DNA of 64,000 nt from Cocos nucifera (GCA_006176705.1 QRFJ01001027.1:337976-401975), one strand, 5' to 3'; numbered from the stretch's first letter, positions 1 through 11,063 are shown. Numbers and translations are program-made. The notes: generated by a model from the sequence alone, not told the origin.

Positions 1-1260
1 AGAAATTGAAAAGATCCTCAAGACCATTCGAGCTAAGAATATGGACCCTAAGGATGACGAACCACCATGACAATTGAGGGAGTACTTTGCTCCTTCATCT
101 TACACCTATTCTCCCTGCATCCAAGTCCCACCTGTAGAGGCATCACACTATGAGATTAAGTCCAGTGTGATCCAAATGCTTTCATCTTTCTATGGACTTA
201 GTAACAAGGACCCATACAAGCATCTTAATGAATTTCTTGAGATTTGTTCAACTATCAAAATCTAGAATTTTTTGGATGATGCCCTTAGGTTAAAGCTATT
301 CCCATTCTCTCTTAAGGATAAAGCCAAGTATTGTTGGCTAAACTCTTTAGACTCGATCACCATTTCATCCTGGGATTAGTTTCAACGAGAATTCCTCGAG
401 AAATATTTTTCTATAGGAAAAACTAATCAGATTAGAAAATCCACCACCAATTTTTCCCAAATGGAGGGGGAGATGTTCCACGAGTCCTGGGAGAGACTCA
501 AAGACCTCATTCAAAAATGTCCTCACCACACCATTCCCAAATGGCAACTTGTCCAGTGCTTTTATGATGGTTTGATGAAAAAAAATAGACAAATGGTTGA
601 CTCATTTTGTGGTGGGATGTTCATGCTTAAAAGTGAGCCAGAGGCCTAGCAGCCTTTTGAAACCCTAAGTCAGAATTCGTTGCATTACATGACTAGGAAA
701 GCTCTCACGTCAAGACCCAAAAGAGGTGGGTTGTATGAAGTGGGTCAATCGATGGACATCCATAGCAAAGTGGATGAAATAATCTCTCAGAAACTTGATC
801 GACTACTGCAACTCGGTTACACCACCTCTTCTCTACCCACACAAGTACAAGATGCTTGTTTGATCTATTCGAGTCCTGCCCACTCTGTAGGTGTTGTCCA
901 GCCACTCACCAGTTTTCTGAATATGTACAAGAGCAAGTTCATCAAGCCCAAACTACTCATAGATCAGGAAACAATCCCTATTCTAGTATGTACAACTCAG
1001 GATGGAGAAACCATCCAAATTTTTCATGAAAACTACAACCAGTGGTTCCCTCGATGCAACAAAGATCAGGTTATCCGGATGCAACTTATAGGCATCCATC
1101 CCAGCCACAATACCAGAACCCTCCCCAATCCACCTCGACTATCCATAGCTCAGCTTTCGAAGAAAAAGTGTTGCAAGCACTTAAAGAACTAGAAATGAAC
1201 ATTCAACTCCTTCATTCCCATATGCAATCAATAGCAAAGCTAGAGACACAGATATGTTAG
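1..1260 (+). pseudogene. gag pseudogene of the Athila-like element
   Basis: Capsid-type gag that would form the particle shell. Reading is broken into pieces at about 74-265, 461-649, 680-1,192 and 1,042-1,260. Recognisable blocks are YGLSNKDPYKHLNEFLEICS (residues encoded near 190-250), LRLKLFPFSLKDKAKYCWLN (about 290-345) and FHESWERLKDLIQKCPHH (about 475-530), which match the conserved retrotransposon gag domain. In-frame stops lie near 262-264, 376-378 and 646-648, and a frame change occurs near 1,040-1,190. No zinc knuckle is readable. The start codon is upstream of the window. Function is certain at family level; the gene is dead. Confidence 0.8.
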
Positions 1261-1388
1261 CTAGCGACAGCTTTTAGTAGGAGGGAGGAAGGTAAATTAC
1301 CTAGTCAGCCCATTAGTAACCCAAAAGAGCAATACATGGCTGAAAGCTCCACTAGTTCCAAAACTTTTCTGAACATGCCAAATCGATT

Positions 1389-2867
1389 ATGACCCTTAGA
1401 AGTGGGAAAATCTTAAATCAACTTGAAGTAACCCAACAATCAAAACAACCAATGCCAACCACATCAGAAAAGAAGAAACATGAAGAGAGGGAAGCACCTG
1501 TTAACCCAGCACCTATACCTAAGATCCCATTCTCGAATGCTCTAGAAAATCCTCTACCTATGGATAAAAAGGGAGTTAAGATGAATGAAATGCTCGAGCT
1601 GTTTAAACAAGTCCATATAAACCTTCCTTTGTTGGATGCCATCAAATAGGTCCCAACCTATGCTTAGTTTCTGAAAGATTTTATGCACCCAAAAGCATAA
1701 ATAGCACATATCCCAAAACAAGTCTGCCTGACTGAGCAAGCCAGCTCAGTCTTTCAGCATGCAAGCCCATCCAAACTTAAGGACCCAAGCGCTCCTATCA
1801 TTTTCTGTGTTATAGGGGGTCTAACCATTAAGAAAGCCCTATTGGACTTGGGAGCGAGTGTTAATCTCCTCCCAAACTTAGTATATCAACTTTTTGGATT
1901 TGGAGAACCGAAACCCACATCAGTGACCTTACATTAGCTGATAGACTATCAAAGTTCCACGTGGGATGATAGAGGATGTGCTAGTTAAGGTGGATGAGTT
2001 CTATTTTCCTATAGACTTTCTCATTTTGGAAAGTAATCCTAACCAAATTCCCATCATCCTAGGTCGATCATTTCTTACTACAGCTAATGCTTGCATCAAC
2101 TGTAGAACAAGGGTCATGGATGTGTCATTCGGAAATAAAAAGCTAAGGATAAACGTGTTCAATGCCGCCATGGGACCCTCGATTAATGACTTTAGTGAGG
2201 TGAATATGCTCGAGGAACTAGTTGAAGAAGTTACTCCCACCATGCTTTCCCAGGACTGGTTGCAAAATTCTTTAGCCCATTCCAATGTCGAAAATTGCGA
2301 TCATAATAGATATATGAAGAAAGTCAATGCTCTATTAAAACCATCCGACTCAAAAACTACTCATCCATGGACCATCAAGTATGAACGATTTTCCACCCCC
2401 TCCAGTACACTAATAGCCCCATCCTTAGAAGCTCCACCTATGCTAGAATTAAAGCCACTTTCGACCGTGATGAAGTATGTGTTCTTAGGACCCAATGGCA
2501 CCCTCTCGGTGATTATTGCGTTAGGCCTGACCCATGACCAGGAAGCCAAACTCGTAGGTGTGCTAAAAGAGAACAAAGAAGCTATTGGGTGGACAATTGC
2601 TGACTTGAAAGGCATTGACCCCTCAATTTGCATGCATCACATTTATCGTGAGGCAGATGCCAAACCCTATAGAGACATGCAAAGAAGATTGAATCCAAAC
2701 ATACGGGAGGTAGTGAAATGGTTAGATGCAGGCATTATTTATCCGATATCAGATAGCAAATGGGTTAGCCCGACCCAAGTGGTACCAAAGAAGTCTGGTA
2801 TCACTATGGTGGAAAATGAAAAAGATGAGTTGTTACCGACTCATACAACAACTGGTTGGTGAGTATG
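1389..2867 (+). pseudogene. Protease and pre-RT region of the Athila-like pol
   Basis: The segment opens with MTLRSGKILN at 1,389, the usual start of the protease-side block in this branch. The aspartic protease active site is readable near 1,840-1,885 as ALLDLGASVNLLPN, where DLGAS stands for the catalytic D-[ST]-G motif. The protease would cut the polyprotein. An open stretch of 298 codons follows (1,966-2,862) with the linker text DWLQNSLAHS and then the start of reverse transcriptase (IGWTIADLKGIDPSICMHHI, WVSPTQVVPKKSG). Stops interrupt it at about 1,647 and 2,860-2,862; the latter looks like CGA to TGA. A frame break lies between 1,650 and 1,960. Confidence 0.75.
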
Positions 2868-2868
2868 T

Positions 2869-4260
2869 ATGGACTATAGGCGACTCAATACCATGACTAG
2901 AAAAGATCACTTCTCATTGCCCTTCATTGATCAAATCCTAGAAAGGTTAGTGGGTCAGAGTTACTTCTGCTTCTTGGATGGATATTCAGTATACAATCAG
3001 GTATCTATTTTTCCAGAGGACCAAGAGAAAATCACCTTTTCCTGCCCTTACGGTACTTTTGCCTTTCGTTGAATGCCTTTTGGGCTGTGCAATGCACCAG
3101 CCATGTTTCAACGATGCATCTTATCAATCATTTTGGACATGGTTGATAAATTTTTGGAAGTATTCATGGATGACTTTTCGGTGTTTGGGGCCACATTTAA
3201 CGAATGTCTCCAAAATCTTTCAAAGGTTCTTAAACATTGTACAGAGATGAATTTGGTGTTAAGTTGGAAAAAGAGTCATTTCATGGTTCGTAAAAGAATC
3301 ATACTTAGACACATTGTATCCGAGAAAGGAATCAAGGTAGATAAAGGTAAAGTAGAAACCATCTCAAAACTACCACCTCCAACCTCGGTCCATCAAGTAC
3401 GATCTTTCTTAGGCCATGCTGGGTTCTATAGGCACTTCATTAAAGATTTTAGCAAAATCTCGAGACCCTTGTGTAACCTCCTTACCAAGGATAACACTTT
3501 TGACTTTAATGAAAACTATCTGAATGCATTTCATTCTTTGCGCATTGTACTATCATCCACACCCATCATTCAACCCCCAGATTGGTCCCTACCCTTTGAG
3601 ATAATGTGCGATGCTTCTAACTATGTTGTTAGAGTAGTATTAGGACAAAGGATCAATAAGAAACCTCATGTAATTTATTATGCAAGTAAAACCCTTTCTG
3701 ATGCACAATTGTACTATACTACTATCGAGAAAGAATTACTTGTTATTGTGTTTGCCTTAGATAAATTCAGATCCTACCTCTTAGGCTTGAAGGTCCTAGT
3801 CTATTCTGATCATGCTGCACTTAGACATCTACTATCCAAGAAGGACACTAAACCCAGACTAATTAGATGGATACTTCTTCTGCAAGAGTTTGATTTGAAA
3901 ATCCAAGACAAGAAGGATTCGAAAAATGTAGTAGCAGATCATGTCTCTAGGAACCTAGTTGAACATAATTCGGATGTAATTAAGGATGGGCTCCCTAATG
4001 AACAACTCTTCACAATTGGTTCCAACAAACCTCCTTGGTTTGCTCATATTGTAAATTATTTGGCTGTAGGGCAGGTTCCATCTCATTGGTCCCTACAAGA
4101 GAAAAAGCGATTTTTCTCACAAGTTAAACGTAATTTTTGGGAGGAACCTGAGTTGTTCAAGATTTGTTCTAATCAAGTGATCCAACGTTGTGTCCTCGAG
4201 AGTGAATTTCAGAGTATTCTCACCTTTTGTCACTCTCTTGTGGGAAGAAAACTGCAGTAA
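2869..4260 (+). pseudogene. Reverse transcriptase and RNase H of the Athila-like element
   Basis: Copies element RNA into DNA and removes the RNA strand. The fingers and palm begin MDYRRLNTMTRKDHFSLPFI at 2,869. A TGA at 3,070-3,072 splits FAFR from MPFGLCNAPAMFQRC, where family members have an extra Arg, so CGA to TGA is likely. The catalytic box is FMDDFSVF near 3,165-3,190 (YxDD type with F). From 3,073 a 395-codon frame stays open through the thumb and connection (VRSFLGHAGFYRHFIKDFSK) into RNase H (IMCDASNYV near 3,600, TTIEKELLVIVFALDKFRSY, LVYSDHAALRHLL, VVADHVSRNL). Apart from one stop this is the best preserved part of the element. Confidence 0.85.
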
Positions 4261-5160
4261 ATGTGTTGCAGTGTGGATTTTATTGGCCAACATTATTTAT
4301 GGATGCTTATGAATTTGGCCAACACTGTTTAAGATGTCAACAAATGGGGAGCATCTCAAAAAAAAAAACATGATTACCCTCTCCAATTTTAGTGGTGGAA
4401 ATTTTTGATGTTTGGGAAATCGACTTCATGGGATCCTTTTCCTCCTCATTCGGTTATGAGTACATTCTTGTTGCAGTTGATTTTGTATCTAAATGGGTGG
4501 AGGCCATAGAAACCAGAACTAATGATCATAAGGTGGTAATCAAATTCATTCAACACAATATCTTCAGTCATTTTGGTTGCCCTAGATCCATTATCAGGGA
4601 CGGGCGTGCGCATTTCACGAATAGGCACTTTAAGAGTCTGATGAATAAGTATGGAATCATCCATAAAGTTGCCACACCTTATCACCCCCAAACTAATGGC
4701 CAAGTCCTCTAATAGGAAAATCAAATGAATTCTCGAGAAGACGGTTAGGCCGGACTGAAAGGATTAGTCCTTACGTCTGGACGATGCATTATGGGCCTAT
4801 CGAATTATATTCAAGATCCTGATTGGTATGTCCCCTTACCTGTTAGTCTTTGGAAAAGCATGTCACCTACTGGTAGAATTAGAGCATCGTGCTTTTTGGG
4901 CCATAAAGAAATTTAATTTTGATATGAAGAATGTGGGGTCTAATAGAAGGTTGCAACTGAACAAACTAGATGAACTGTGCAACGAAGCCCACGAGAACTC
5001 ACGAATTTATAAGGATTGAACAAAGGCATATCATGACAAGTATATCTCAAGAAAGACATTCAAACCCGATAAAAAAGTTTGGCTTTATAATTCGAGGTTG
5101 CACCTTTTTCCTGAAAAGTTACAATCACGCTGGAATGGAAAATTCATGATCATCAATCAT
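4261..5160 (+). pseudogene. Integrase of the Athila-like element
   Basis: Would insert the DNA copy into the genome. A damaged HHCC zinc-binding region lies at about 4,190-4,360 (QCGFYWPTLF-like text around 4,268-4,300, CQQMG near 4,338). The catalytic core reads VWEIDFMGSFSSSFGYEYIL from 4,410 (first Asp), then HFGCPRSIIRDGRAHF (second Asp) and ATPYHPQTNGQ near 4,670. A stop and frame change at about 4,710 remove the text around the catalytic Glu. The C-terminal part continues at 4,828-5,019 (MSPYLLVFGKACHLLVELEH), stops at TGA 5,017-5,019, and remains visible to about 5,150 (KAYHDKYISRK). Dead copy. Confidence 0.75.
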
Positions 5161-6711
5161 CAGGTTAAGATCGATCTAAACCAACCCATTCCATTCTAGA
5201 ATTCTATATATACATACGACATGCCAACTATTAAACAACTTATTAGAAACACAAGACAGCCAATAAGAAATGTCACGAAATCTCCCGCTCTTAGAGGATG
5301 TCCTCAGCATCGAGGAACATGCACTAGGGTGTATGTGCGACTCGTTCAGATCATGAGTTTGAACAAATGAGACAATTTTCCAGTATCAATGACCAGTACC
5401 GATCCTATGTTGTAACTCAAGTGTTCCCCCATGGAGCAATTGAAATTAAAGATAGAAAAACAAGGAATACTTTCAAGGTAAATGGCCAGCATTTGAAACC
5501 ATGCATGGAAGAAATTAACGAAAGGAAATAAATTGATGCAGTTGACTTGGTGGATCCAGTCTATCCACCATCCCAAGATCCAATGAAGTCTGGCTGAAGA
5601 CTATAAACTTAGCGCTCCTAGAAGGCAATCCAGTATTTTTATCTCATCTTAATTCTTTTGTTTTCTCTTACTTAGGTTCATCAACTAAGTTGGGGGAAGA
5701 ATTGGATCCGATGGAGCATTAGAAGGCCCATATTATTACCAGGTGTATTCTCTCCTTTAGCTCCTATTTATTTTCTTTTGTGTTACACTGTTACCCTTTC
5801 CACTCCATTGAGGATAATGTCGATTAAGTTTGGGTGTGAGAAATAAAAACTTAGAACTTGGGAAGATATAAGTGTCCATAGACCTCTGTGCTTTAGAATT
5901 GAGAGGAACTAGGCATCTTAGTAGCTATTGATGCACAATTTAGATAAACTGTAAAGTGTCAAGCATACATTAAGAAAACCTAATATGTGGCTAAGTAAAG
6001 AATAATAATTGATTTCTAGATCCTTCTACTCACTCCAATATTAATGTCCAAGGGGAGTCTACCTTTTATGGGTATAAATGGGTTATCCTGATGCCTACAA
6101 TTCCTTCAAAAAGAAAATAAAATAAAATAAAAAATAAAAAGAGACAGAGAGAGAGAGAGAGCAAATTCTAAATATTGGTCTCCCACTGAGTAATCGGGCC
6201 TCTTTGCCTAAGTAAGCAATGATGTTCGCATCAAAAGATGGGCAATGTAAAGAAGCTCTGCTGTGCAGTTGCTTTAACCCATTACAGACCTGAGTTAGTA
6301 AGCTTGAGGAATGTTCTACACCTAATGCCCTAAAACTAACTGGTTTGGAAGTCATTGGCCAAAAACTCGTTACATGGATCAAATGGAATAGGGCTAAGGC
6401 ATTGCACAACTACAATTCCTTAAAAAAAAATAGAAAAAAAAGGAATGAATGGGCAAAAGTACAGATCATGAATCTATCTTAGAGTAAGATAAACCAAGGA
6501 TAAAGACAGGGGTAGACCAAGAAAAGGCTTAGAAAGAAAATTCTATATTCGTCACTTAACTATTCTAGCAGGCAATCTTAATTTCTCAAGGACACATTTT
6601 ACTAAGCTTCTAGCTATACACCAATTTCGCTGGAATTACCTAAAGATGCTCACGACTAAGTACACTGGTATATGGTACTAACCTTTCTTTTACTCAAGGA
6701 CGGGTAAAGTT
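5161..6711 (+). other. Non-coding region between integrase and 3' LTR of the Athila-like element
   Basis: About 1.5 kb without a convincing reading frame. Athila elements often carry an env-like ORF or its remains here, but I see no signal peptide or membrane segment that I would call one. Two purine-rich sites resemble the final polypurine tract: AAGTTGGGGGAAGAA near 5,688 and TTAAGTTTGGGTG near 5,825. An A-rich stretch and a GA microsatellite lie at 6,105-6,161. Confidence 0.6.
6141..6161 (+). repeat. GA dinucleotide microsatellite
   Basis: A run of GA units, interrupted once by ACA, directly after an A-rich tract at 6,105-6,140. It lies in the non-coding tail of the Athila-like element. 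Confidence 0.85.
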
Positions 6712-6723
6712 TAAGTTGGGGGG
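6712..6723 (+). promoter_or_regulatory. Polypurine tract of the Athila-like element
   Basis: The purine run TAAGTTGGGGGG directly precedes a TG dinucleotide that opens the 3' LTR. It would prime plus-strand DNA synthesis. Confidence 0.7.
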
Positions 6724-7183
6724 TGTGATAAGTACTTGATATATTATAATAAGAAGTATTAAATATTATCGTATTGTACGATTATTAGTCGAATTTGATG
6801 CTTCTTGGTTTATTTTATAGGTAATTAAGAGATTGGGTTCATAGGATCCAAGATGTCTCAACCCAAGGTAAATCAAACAATTAATTACAAAGCTAGCCAT
6901 GAAGGGAGAAAATCCAAGGGCTATCATGTGTGCACTCCATCCAAGAGCTCTCAATCCAAGCATCCATATTGAGGATCCAAGTCACTCCAATCAATGGTTT
7001 CGAAGCAAGTGCAGAAGATCCAAGGATCAAAGCTCCAAAACGTCCTCTCATATGGATTCAAGGATCCGATCCAAAGGCCGAAAAAATACTTACTCCATCC
7101 TATGGCTTGGAGTGAAGGCAAACTTTATCAAAGAGTCTTCTTGATTTCATGTGCCTTCTTCCTTCCTTCCTTATCTGCTCCAC
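6724..7183 (+). repeat. 3' LTR of the Athila-like element, truncated
   Basis: The LTR starts TGTGATAAGT right after the polypurine tract. Only about 460 bp remain before a family B copia LTR begins at 7,186. The end of this LTR, and the 5' LTR needed to confirm the border, are not in the window. Small open frames in it have no recognisable product. Confidence 0.65.
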
Positions 7184-7185
7184 TA

Positions 7186-7843
7186 TTGGGAATATGTCCC
7201 AAAGTCAATCGTCAGTCTATTCAGTACTACTTGTTGTACTTGTATATGAATTATTAAATAATAAAATTTATTTTGATATTTTTTATCATAAATTCTGTTG
7301 TCTTCTAATGAACTTCTATGCTGTGATGAAGTTCTTAGGACTATCTAGATTTGACAAAGAAGGATTTGTCATTTAATCCTTAAGTTGTTTATGATCAAAA
7401 GATACGTTGTTACTTAGGATGACAATATTTATCGAGTATAGGTAATTGTGTGCCATATAGTTAGTTATCCTCATGACTAAGGAGTGTTGAGATACTGGCA
7501 TGGCATGCAAGTGAGATATATGGGTACATCTGTACTGAACGCGACCAACTTTGGAGCTTTTCTTCTTTCAAGATTAGCCTCGAAGAATATGGGTATAAGT
7601 GTCCCTTAGACCTGAGACCACCATGGTGACTTGCAAGCAACTCACTGTACTTAGGTACCAAACTATCTAAAAGTGATGGAAGGCTACTGGGTGCAGTCAA
7701 GTACTTGGCTTGTCGATGTGTGAGTCAAGATGGGATTGATCCCTCCAAGTGTTGGAGCAAGTGCATCGCTGTATTTTAATTTAGCTAATCCTCGATCGGG
7801 GTAGTCCATATGATGGATGCTAAATTTTGAAATACAATGTGGA
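7186..7843 (+). repeat. Copia family B LTR fragment (copy B1)
   Basis: Starts TTGGGAATATGTCCC, and over about 650 bp matches the reverse complement of the LTR at 38,511-40,957 (shared blocks include GACTTGCAAGCAACTCACTG and GTCAAGTACTTG). It holds the start (U3 side) of the LTR and ends where homology stops near 7,843. No internal region of this copy is attached. Confidence 0.8.
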
Positions 7844-8040
7844 TGAATTTTAGTAATATTAACATATTACTTGAAGGAGCTCGGAGGAACAACACTCTCG
7901 CGATCCTAAAATTCGAAGAATTTGCGGATGTATTACCAGTAATTTTACTTTAATATAATTTCCTCTTTTCAATGTCTCTATCTTTTGGTGCAAAATTATA
8001 TAATGACAGGAAACAACTCAACCAAACTTCATTCTTAAAT
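7844..8040. other. Unassigned spacer
   Basis: About 200 bp between the LTR fragment and the tandem repeat. No reading frame, LTR end or repeat match elsewhere in the window was seen. Confidence 0.5.
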
Positions 8041-8438
8041 GAAGACGAAGATCTTGCTGTCTAAGATGGGATGAGGGGAGAGGCCCTTCCAACGGTCCTT
8101 CTGTGTCCCTACTGTCCTATTAGGAACAGGAGGAGAACCTCATCCTAATTTGAGCAAGACAAAAACCTCGTTGTCTAAGATAGAATGAGAGGAGAGGCCC
8201 TTCCAACGGTTCTTCTATGCCCCTACTATCCTGTTAAGGAATAGGAAGAGAACCTCATCCTAACGTGAGCAAGATGAAGACCCTATTGCCTAAAACGAGA
8301 TGAGGGAAGAGGCCCTACCAATGGCCCTTCTATGCCCCTACCGTCTTGATAGAAAAAATAGGAGGAGAACTTCATCCTAACTTGAGCAAGCCGAAGACCC
8401 CATTGTCTAAGACGGGATGAGAGGAGAGGCCCTTCCAT
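8041..8438. repeat. Tandem repeat, about 3.4 copies of a 115-bp unit
   Basis: The phrase CTAAGATGGGATGAG (with variants) recurs at about 8,061, 8,175, 8,290 and 8,408, giving spacings near 114, 115 and 118 bp. Each unit also carries AGAGGCCCTTCC and CATCCTAA...GAGCAAG. Units differ from each other by about 10-20 percent by eye. The last unit is cut after AGGCCCTTCC where copia A1 begins. The origin is unknown: it could be a minor satellite or an LTR-internal repeat. Confidence 0.8.
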
Positions 8439-8489
8439 GATGTATCTATTTTTAATATCGAGCAAAATATGAATACCATGAAATGATCT

Positions 8490-9590
8490 AGGGATAGTCC
8501 AAACGATAGGTATCTATGGCACCTAAGACTAGGTCATATAGCAGAAGATAGGGTTAACAAATTGAAGAAAATCGGGCTATTAAGTCCATTGACTTCCATG
8601 TCATATCCAATTTGTGAATCCTATCTTCATGGCAAAATGACTAAACTCCCTTTTGTAGGACATAGGGAAAGGGCCACAGATCTTCTTGCCCTAGTACATA
8701 CTGATGTGTGTGGCCCATTTGATGTGCCGGCTAAAGGCAACTTCGTCTACTTTATAACCTTTACCAATAATTTATCTAGGTATGGGTATGTGTATCTTAT
8801 GAGACATAAGTCTGAAGCTTTTGAAAAGTTCAAAGAATTCAGACATGAAGTAGAAAAGTTCAAAGAATTCAGACATGAAATACCTCAACTCAACACGATT
8901 TCAGAATGGAGGAACCGGACCCTATTAGATATGGTCCGATCCATGATGTGCTTCACTGACCTTCCAAATTTTCTCTAGGGATACTGTTTGTTAATTGCAA
9001 TATACTTACTGAATAGGGTTCCTTCTAAAACCGTTCCTACCACACCGTATGAGATATGGCATGGTAAGAAACTAAGTCTGAGTCATCTCAGAATTTGGGG
9101 TTATTGGCTCATGTCAAGAGACATCAAGCAGATAAGTTAGACTTTAGGTCCTTCAGAGCTCGATTTATAGGATATCCTAAAGAGTCATTAGGATATTATT
9201 TCTACATTCTAGAAGATCATAATGTGATTGTAAGTCGACATGCCATCTTTCTTGAAAAATAGTTTATTCAAGATAGCGGCATTGGAAAGCAGATCAAGCT
9301 CGAGGAGAAAGTCTCACAAGAGCAATGAGCTAAGGACCAAATGAAACCAAATCAGGTTAAGCCAATCCATTCACTACCTCCTCCATCTCGTAGATCGGAA
9401 AGGGTTTTCTGTCCCCCTGAGAGGTACTTAAGTACTATTTCAGAAGAAGTAGAGGAAATGTTCCTCATAGGTAATGGAGTTCATGGTGATGATCCCAAAA
9501 CCTATAACGAGGCAATATCAGATATCGACTCCGAGAAATGGTTAGAGGCAATGAAGTCAGAAATTGACTCGATGCACTCAAACCAAGTCT
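8490..9590 (+). pseudogene. Copia integrase and linker of A1, internally deleted
   Basis: GAG-pre-integrase zinc-binding text (RLGHIAEDRVNKL near 8,530, CESYLHGKM near 8,615) leads into the integrase core (VHTDVCGPFDVPA, first catalytic Asp near 8,700). At 8,823-8,880 a roughly 30-bp block coding EKFKEFRHE is duplicated. The text then jumps to PQLN...SEWRNRTLLD, so the second catalytic Asp region (RSDRGGE in A2) is deleted. A stop follows at 8,977, and a TAG at 9,260 near the end of integrase is shared with A2 and A6. The linker (RRSERVFCPPERYLSTISEE, 9,385-9,450) runs to a 1-bp loss in AAGTCTGACC near 9,590. Confidence 0.8.
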
Positions 9591-9594
9591 GACC

Positions 9595-10407
9595 TTGGTA
9601 GATCCATCAGAAGGTATAGTACCTATTAGATGTAAATGGACCTACAAGAGAAAGATTGGTGCAGATGGAAATGTGGAGACATTCAAACCTAGATTAGTGG
9701 CAAAAGGTTATAGTCAACGCGAAGGCATTGACTATCAGGATACCTTTTCGCCAGTAGCTATGCTAAAATCCATTCGCACATTGCTTGTTGTTGTAGTATA
9801 TTTCGATTATGAAATATCGCAAATGGACGTGGCAACAACATTCTTAAATGGATATCTTGAGGAAGATATCTATATAGAACAGCCGCTAGGTTTCATATCT
9901 GGTGATGGTGATCACATGGTATGCAAGCTGCAAAGATCCATATATGGACTTAAGCAAGCATCTCGAACCCGGAATACTCATTTTAATGATGTGATCAAAT
10001 TGTTTAGTTTCATCAAGAACGAGGAGGAGCCATGTGTCTTCAAAAAGATCAGTGGGAGCGCTATTGTCTTCCTCGTATTGTACGTGGATGACATCCTCCT
10101 TATTGGAAATGATATTCCTAAGTTGACCATAGTTAAAATGTGGTTATCTAAAGAATTCTTCATGAAAGACCTAGGAGAAGCATCCTTTATTCTAAGAATT
10201 AAGGTCTATAGAGATAGACCGAATAGGATGCTAGGACTTTCACAGAAAATATACATAGAAGAAGTGCTAAAAATGTTTAGCATGGAAAACTCTAAGAGGG
10301 GTTTGGTATCCTTCAGACATGGCATTCATCTTTCCAAGAAGATGTGCCCTAGCACACCTAAGGAAATAGAACGCATGAGAAAGATCCCTTATGCTTCAGC
10401 AATATAG
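9595..10407 (+). CDS. Copia reverse transcriptase fragment of A1 (open 270 codons)
   Basis: An open stretch covering most of reverse transcriptase. Order: CKWTYKRKIGADGNVETFKP, KGYSQREGIDYQDTFSPVA (about 9,705-9,760), FLNGYLEEDIYIEQPLGF, LQRSIYGLKQASR, then the catalytic YVDDILLIGND near 10,080-10,115. The frame stops at TAG 10,405-10,407, where relatives continue through GSLMYAM. It has no start codon of its own; in a living element it would be part of one polyprotein. Residues around the active site look intact, but flanking lesions mean no working product is expected. Confidence 0.8.
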   Translation: MVDPSEGIVPIRCKWTYKRKIGADGNVETFKPRLVAKGYSQREGIDYQDTFSPVAMLKSIRTLLVVVVYFDYEISQMDVATTFLNGYLEEDIYIEQPLGFISGDGDHMVCKLQRSIYGLKQASRTRNTHFNDVIKLFSFIKNEEEPCVFKKISGSAIVFLVLYVDDILLIGNDIPKLTIVKMWLSKEFFMKDLGEASFILRIKVYRDRPNRMLGLSQKIYIEEVLKMFSMENSKRGLVSFRHGIHLSKKMCPSTPKEIERMRKIPYASAI

Positions 10408-11063
10408 GGAGCCTCATGTATGCCATGTTATGTACATGACCTGATATAGCCCATGCTGTAAGTATCACAAGTAGATATCAGTCGAATCCAGGTGAAGAAC
10501 ACCGGACTTCTATGAAATGTATCCTTTTAAGTACTTAAGAAGAACTAAGGATATGTTATTGATTTTTGGTAATGGAGAACTCCAAGTCTAGGGATATACA
10601 GACTCAGATTTTATGTCCGATATAGATGATTGAAAGTCAACATCTGAAAGTCCATTTGTGTACAATGGTGGAGCTGTCAGTTGGAAAAGTTTCAAGCAGA
10701 CAGTGATAGCAGATTCCACCATGGAAACAGAATACATCACTGCATCAGAAGCTGCAAAGAAGGCATTCTGGCATAAGAAGTTTGCCATAGAGATCGGAGT
10801 GATGCCATCAGATGCCATTCCTTTGTACTGCGACAACAATGGCGCCATAGGCCTTGCTAAGGAGCCAAGGTCTCATCAGAAATCCAAGCACATCGAGTGG
10901 CGATATTAGCTCATCCACGATTACCTCGAGAAGGGATACATTGAGGTTAAGAGAGTCGACTCCACAGACAATGCGGTGGATCCACTTACAAAGCCGTTGG
11001 GCCAGCAAAAGATCGAAGCCCATCTTGAGAAGATGGGACATAGATTTGTAGCCAATTGGCTAT
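10408..11063 (+). pseudogene. RNase H end of A1 pol
   Basis: After the stop at 10,405 the RNase H domain continues with stops at about 10,589 and 10,631, and a frame break near 10,528. Readable blocks are NGGAVSWKSFKQTVIADSTM (10,662-10,722), TEYITASEAAKKAFWHKKF and DNNGAIGLAKEPRSHQKSKH (10,831-10,890). A TAG at 10,906 precedes the C-terminal text ending VANWL at 11,063. Confidence 0.75.

Larger units (their letters stand above)
1..7183 (+). mobile_element. Athila/Tat-like Ty3/gypsy retrotransposon, 5'-truncated by the window edge, decayed
   Basis: Gag, aspartic protease, reverse transcriptase, RNase H and integrase remnants follow each other in gypsy order on the plus strand. After them come about 1.5 kb of non-coding DNA, a polypurine tract and the start of a 3' LTR. 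The gag text (FLEICSTIKI, CPHHTIPKWQ), the MTLRSGK start of the protease region and the RT text CPYGTFAFR / MPFGLCNAPA are typical of the Athila/Tat branch as I know it. The 5' LTR, primer binding site and start of gag lie outside the window. Many stop codons and frameshifts show that the copy is old and dead. Clade placement is by recognition, not by a tree. Confidence 0.85.

Noticed and set aside
5161..6711. Possible env-like gene after Athila integrase
   Set aside because: No frame of useful length, signal peptide or membrane segment. The 104-codon minus-strand frame at 6,095-6,409 gets its hydrophobic end from an A-rich tract.
8041..8438. Possible CRISPR-like array
   Set aside because: Whole 115-bp units repeat without unique spacers, and the setting is a plant genome. 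It is an ordinary tandem repeat.
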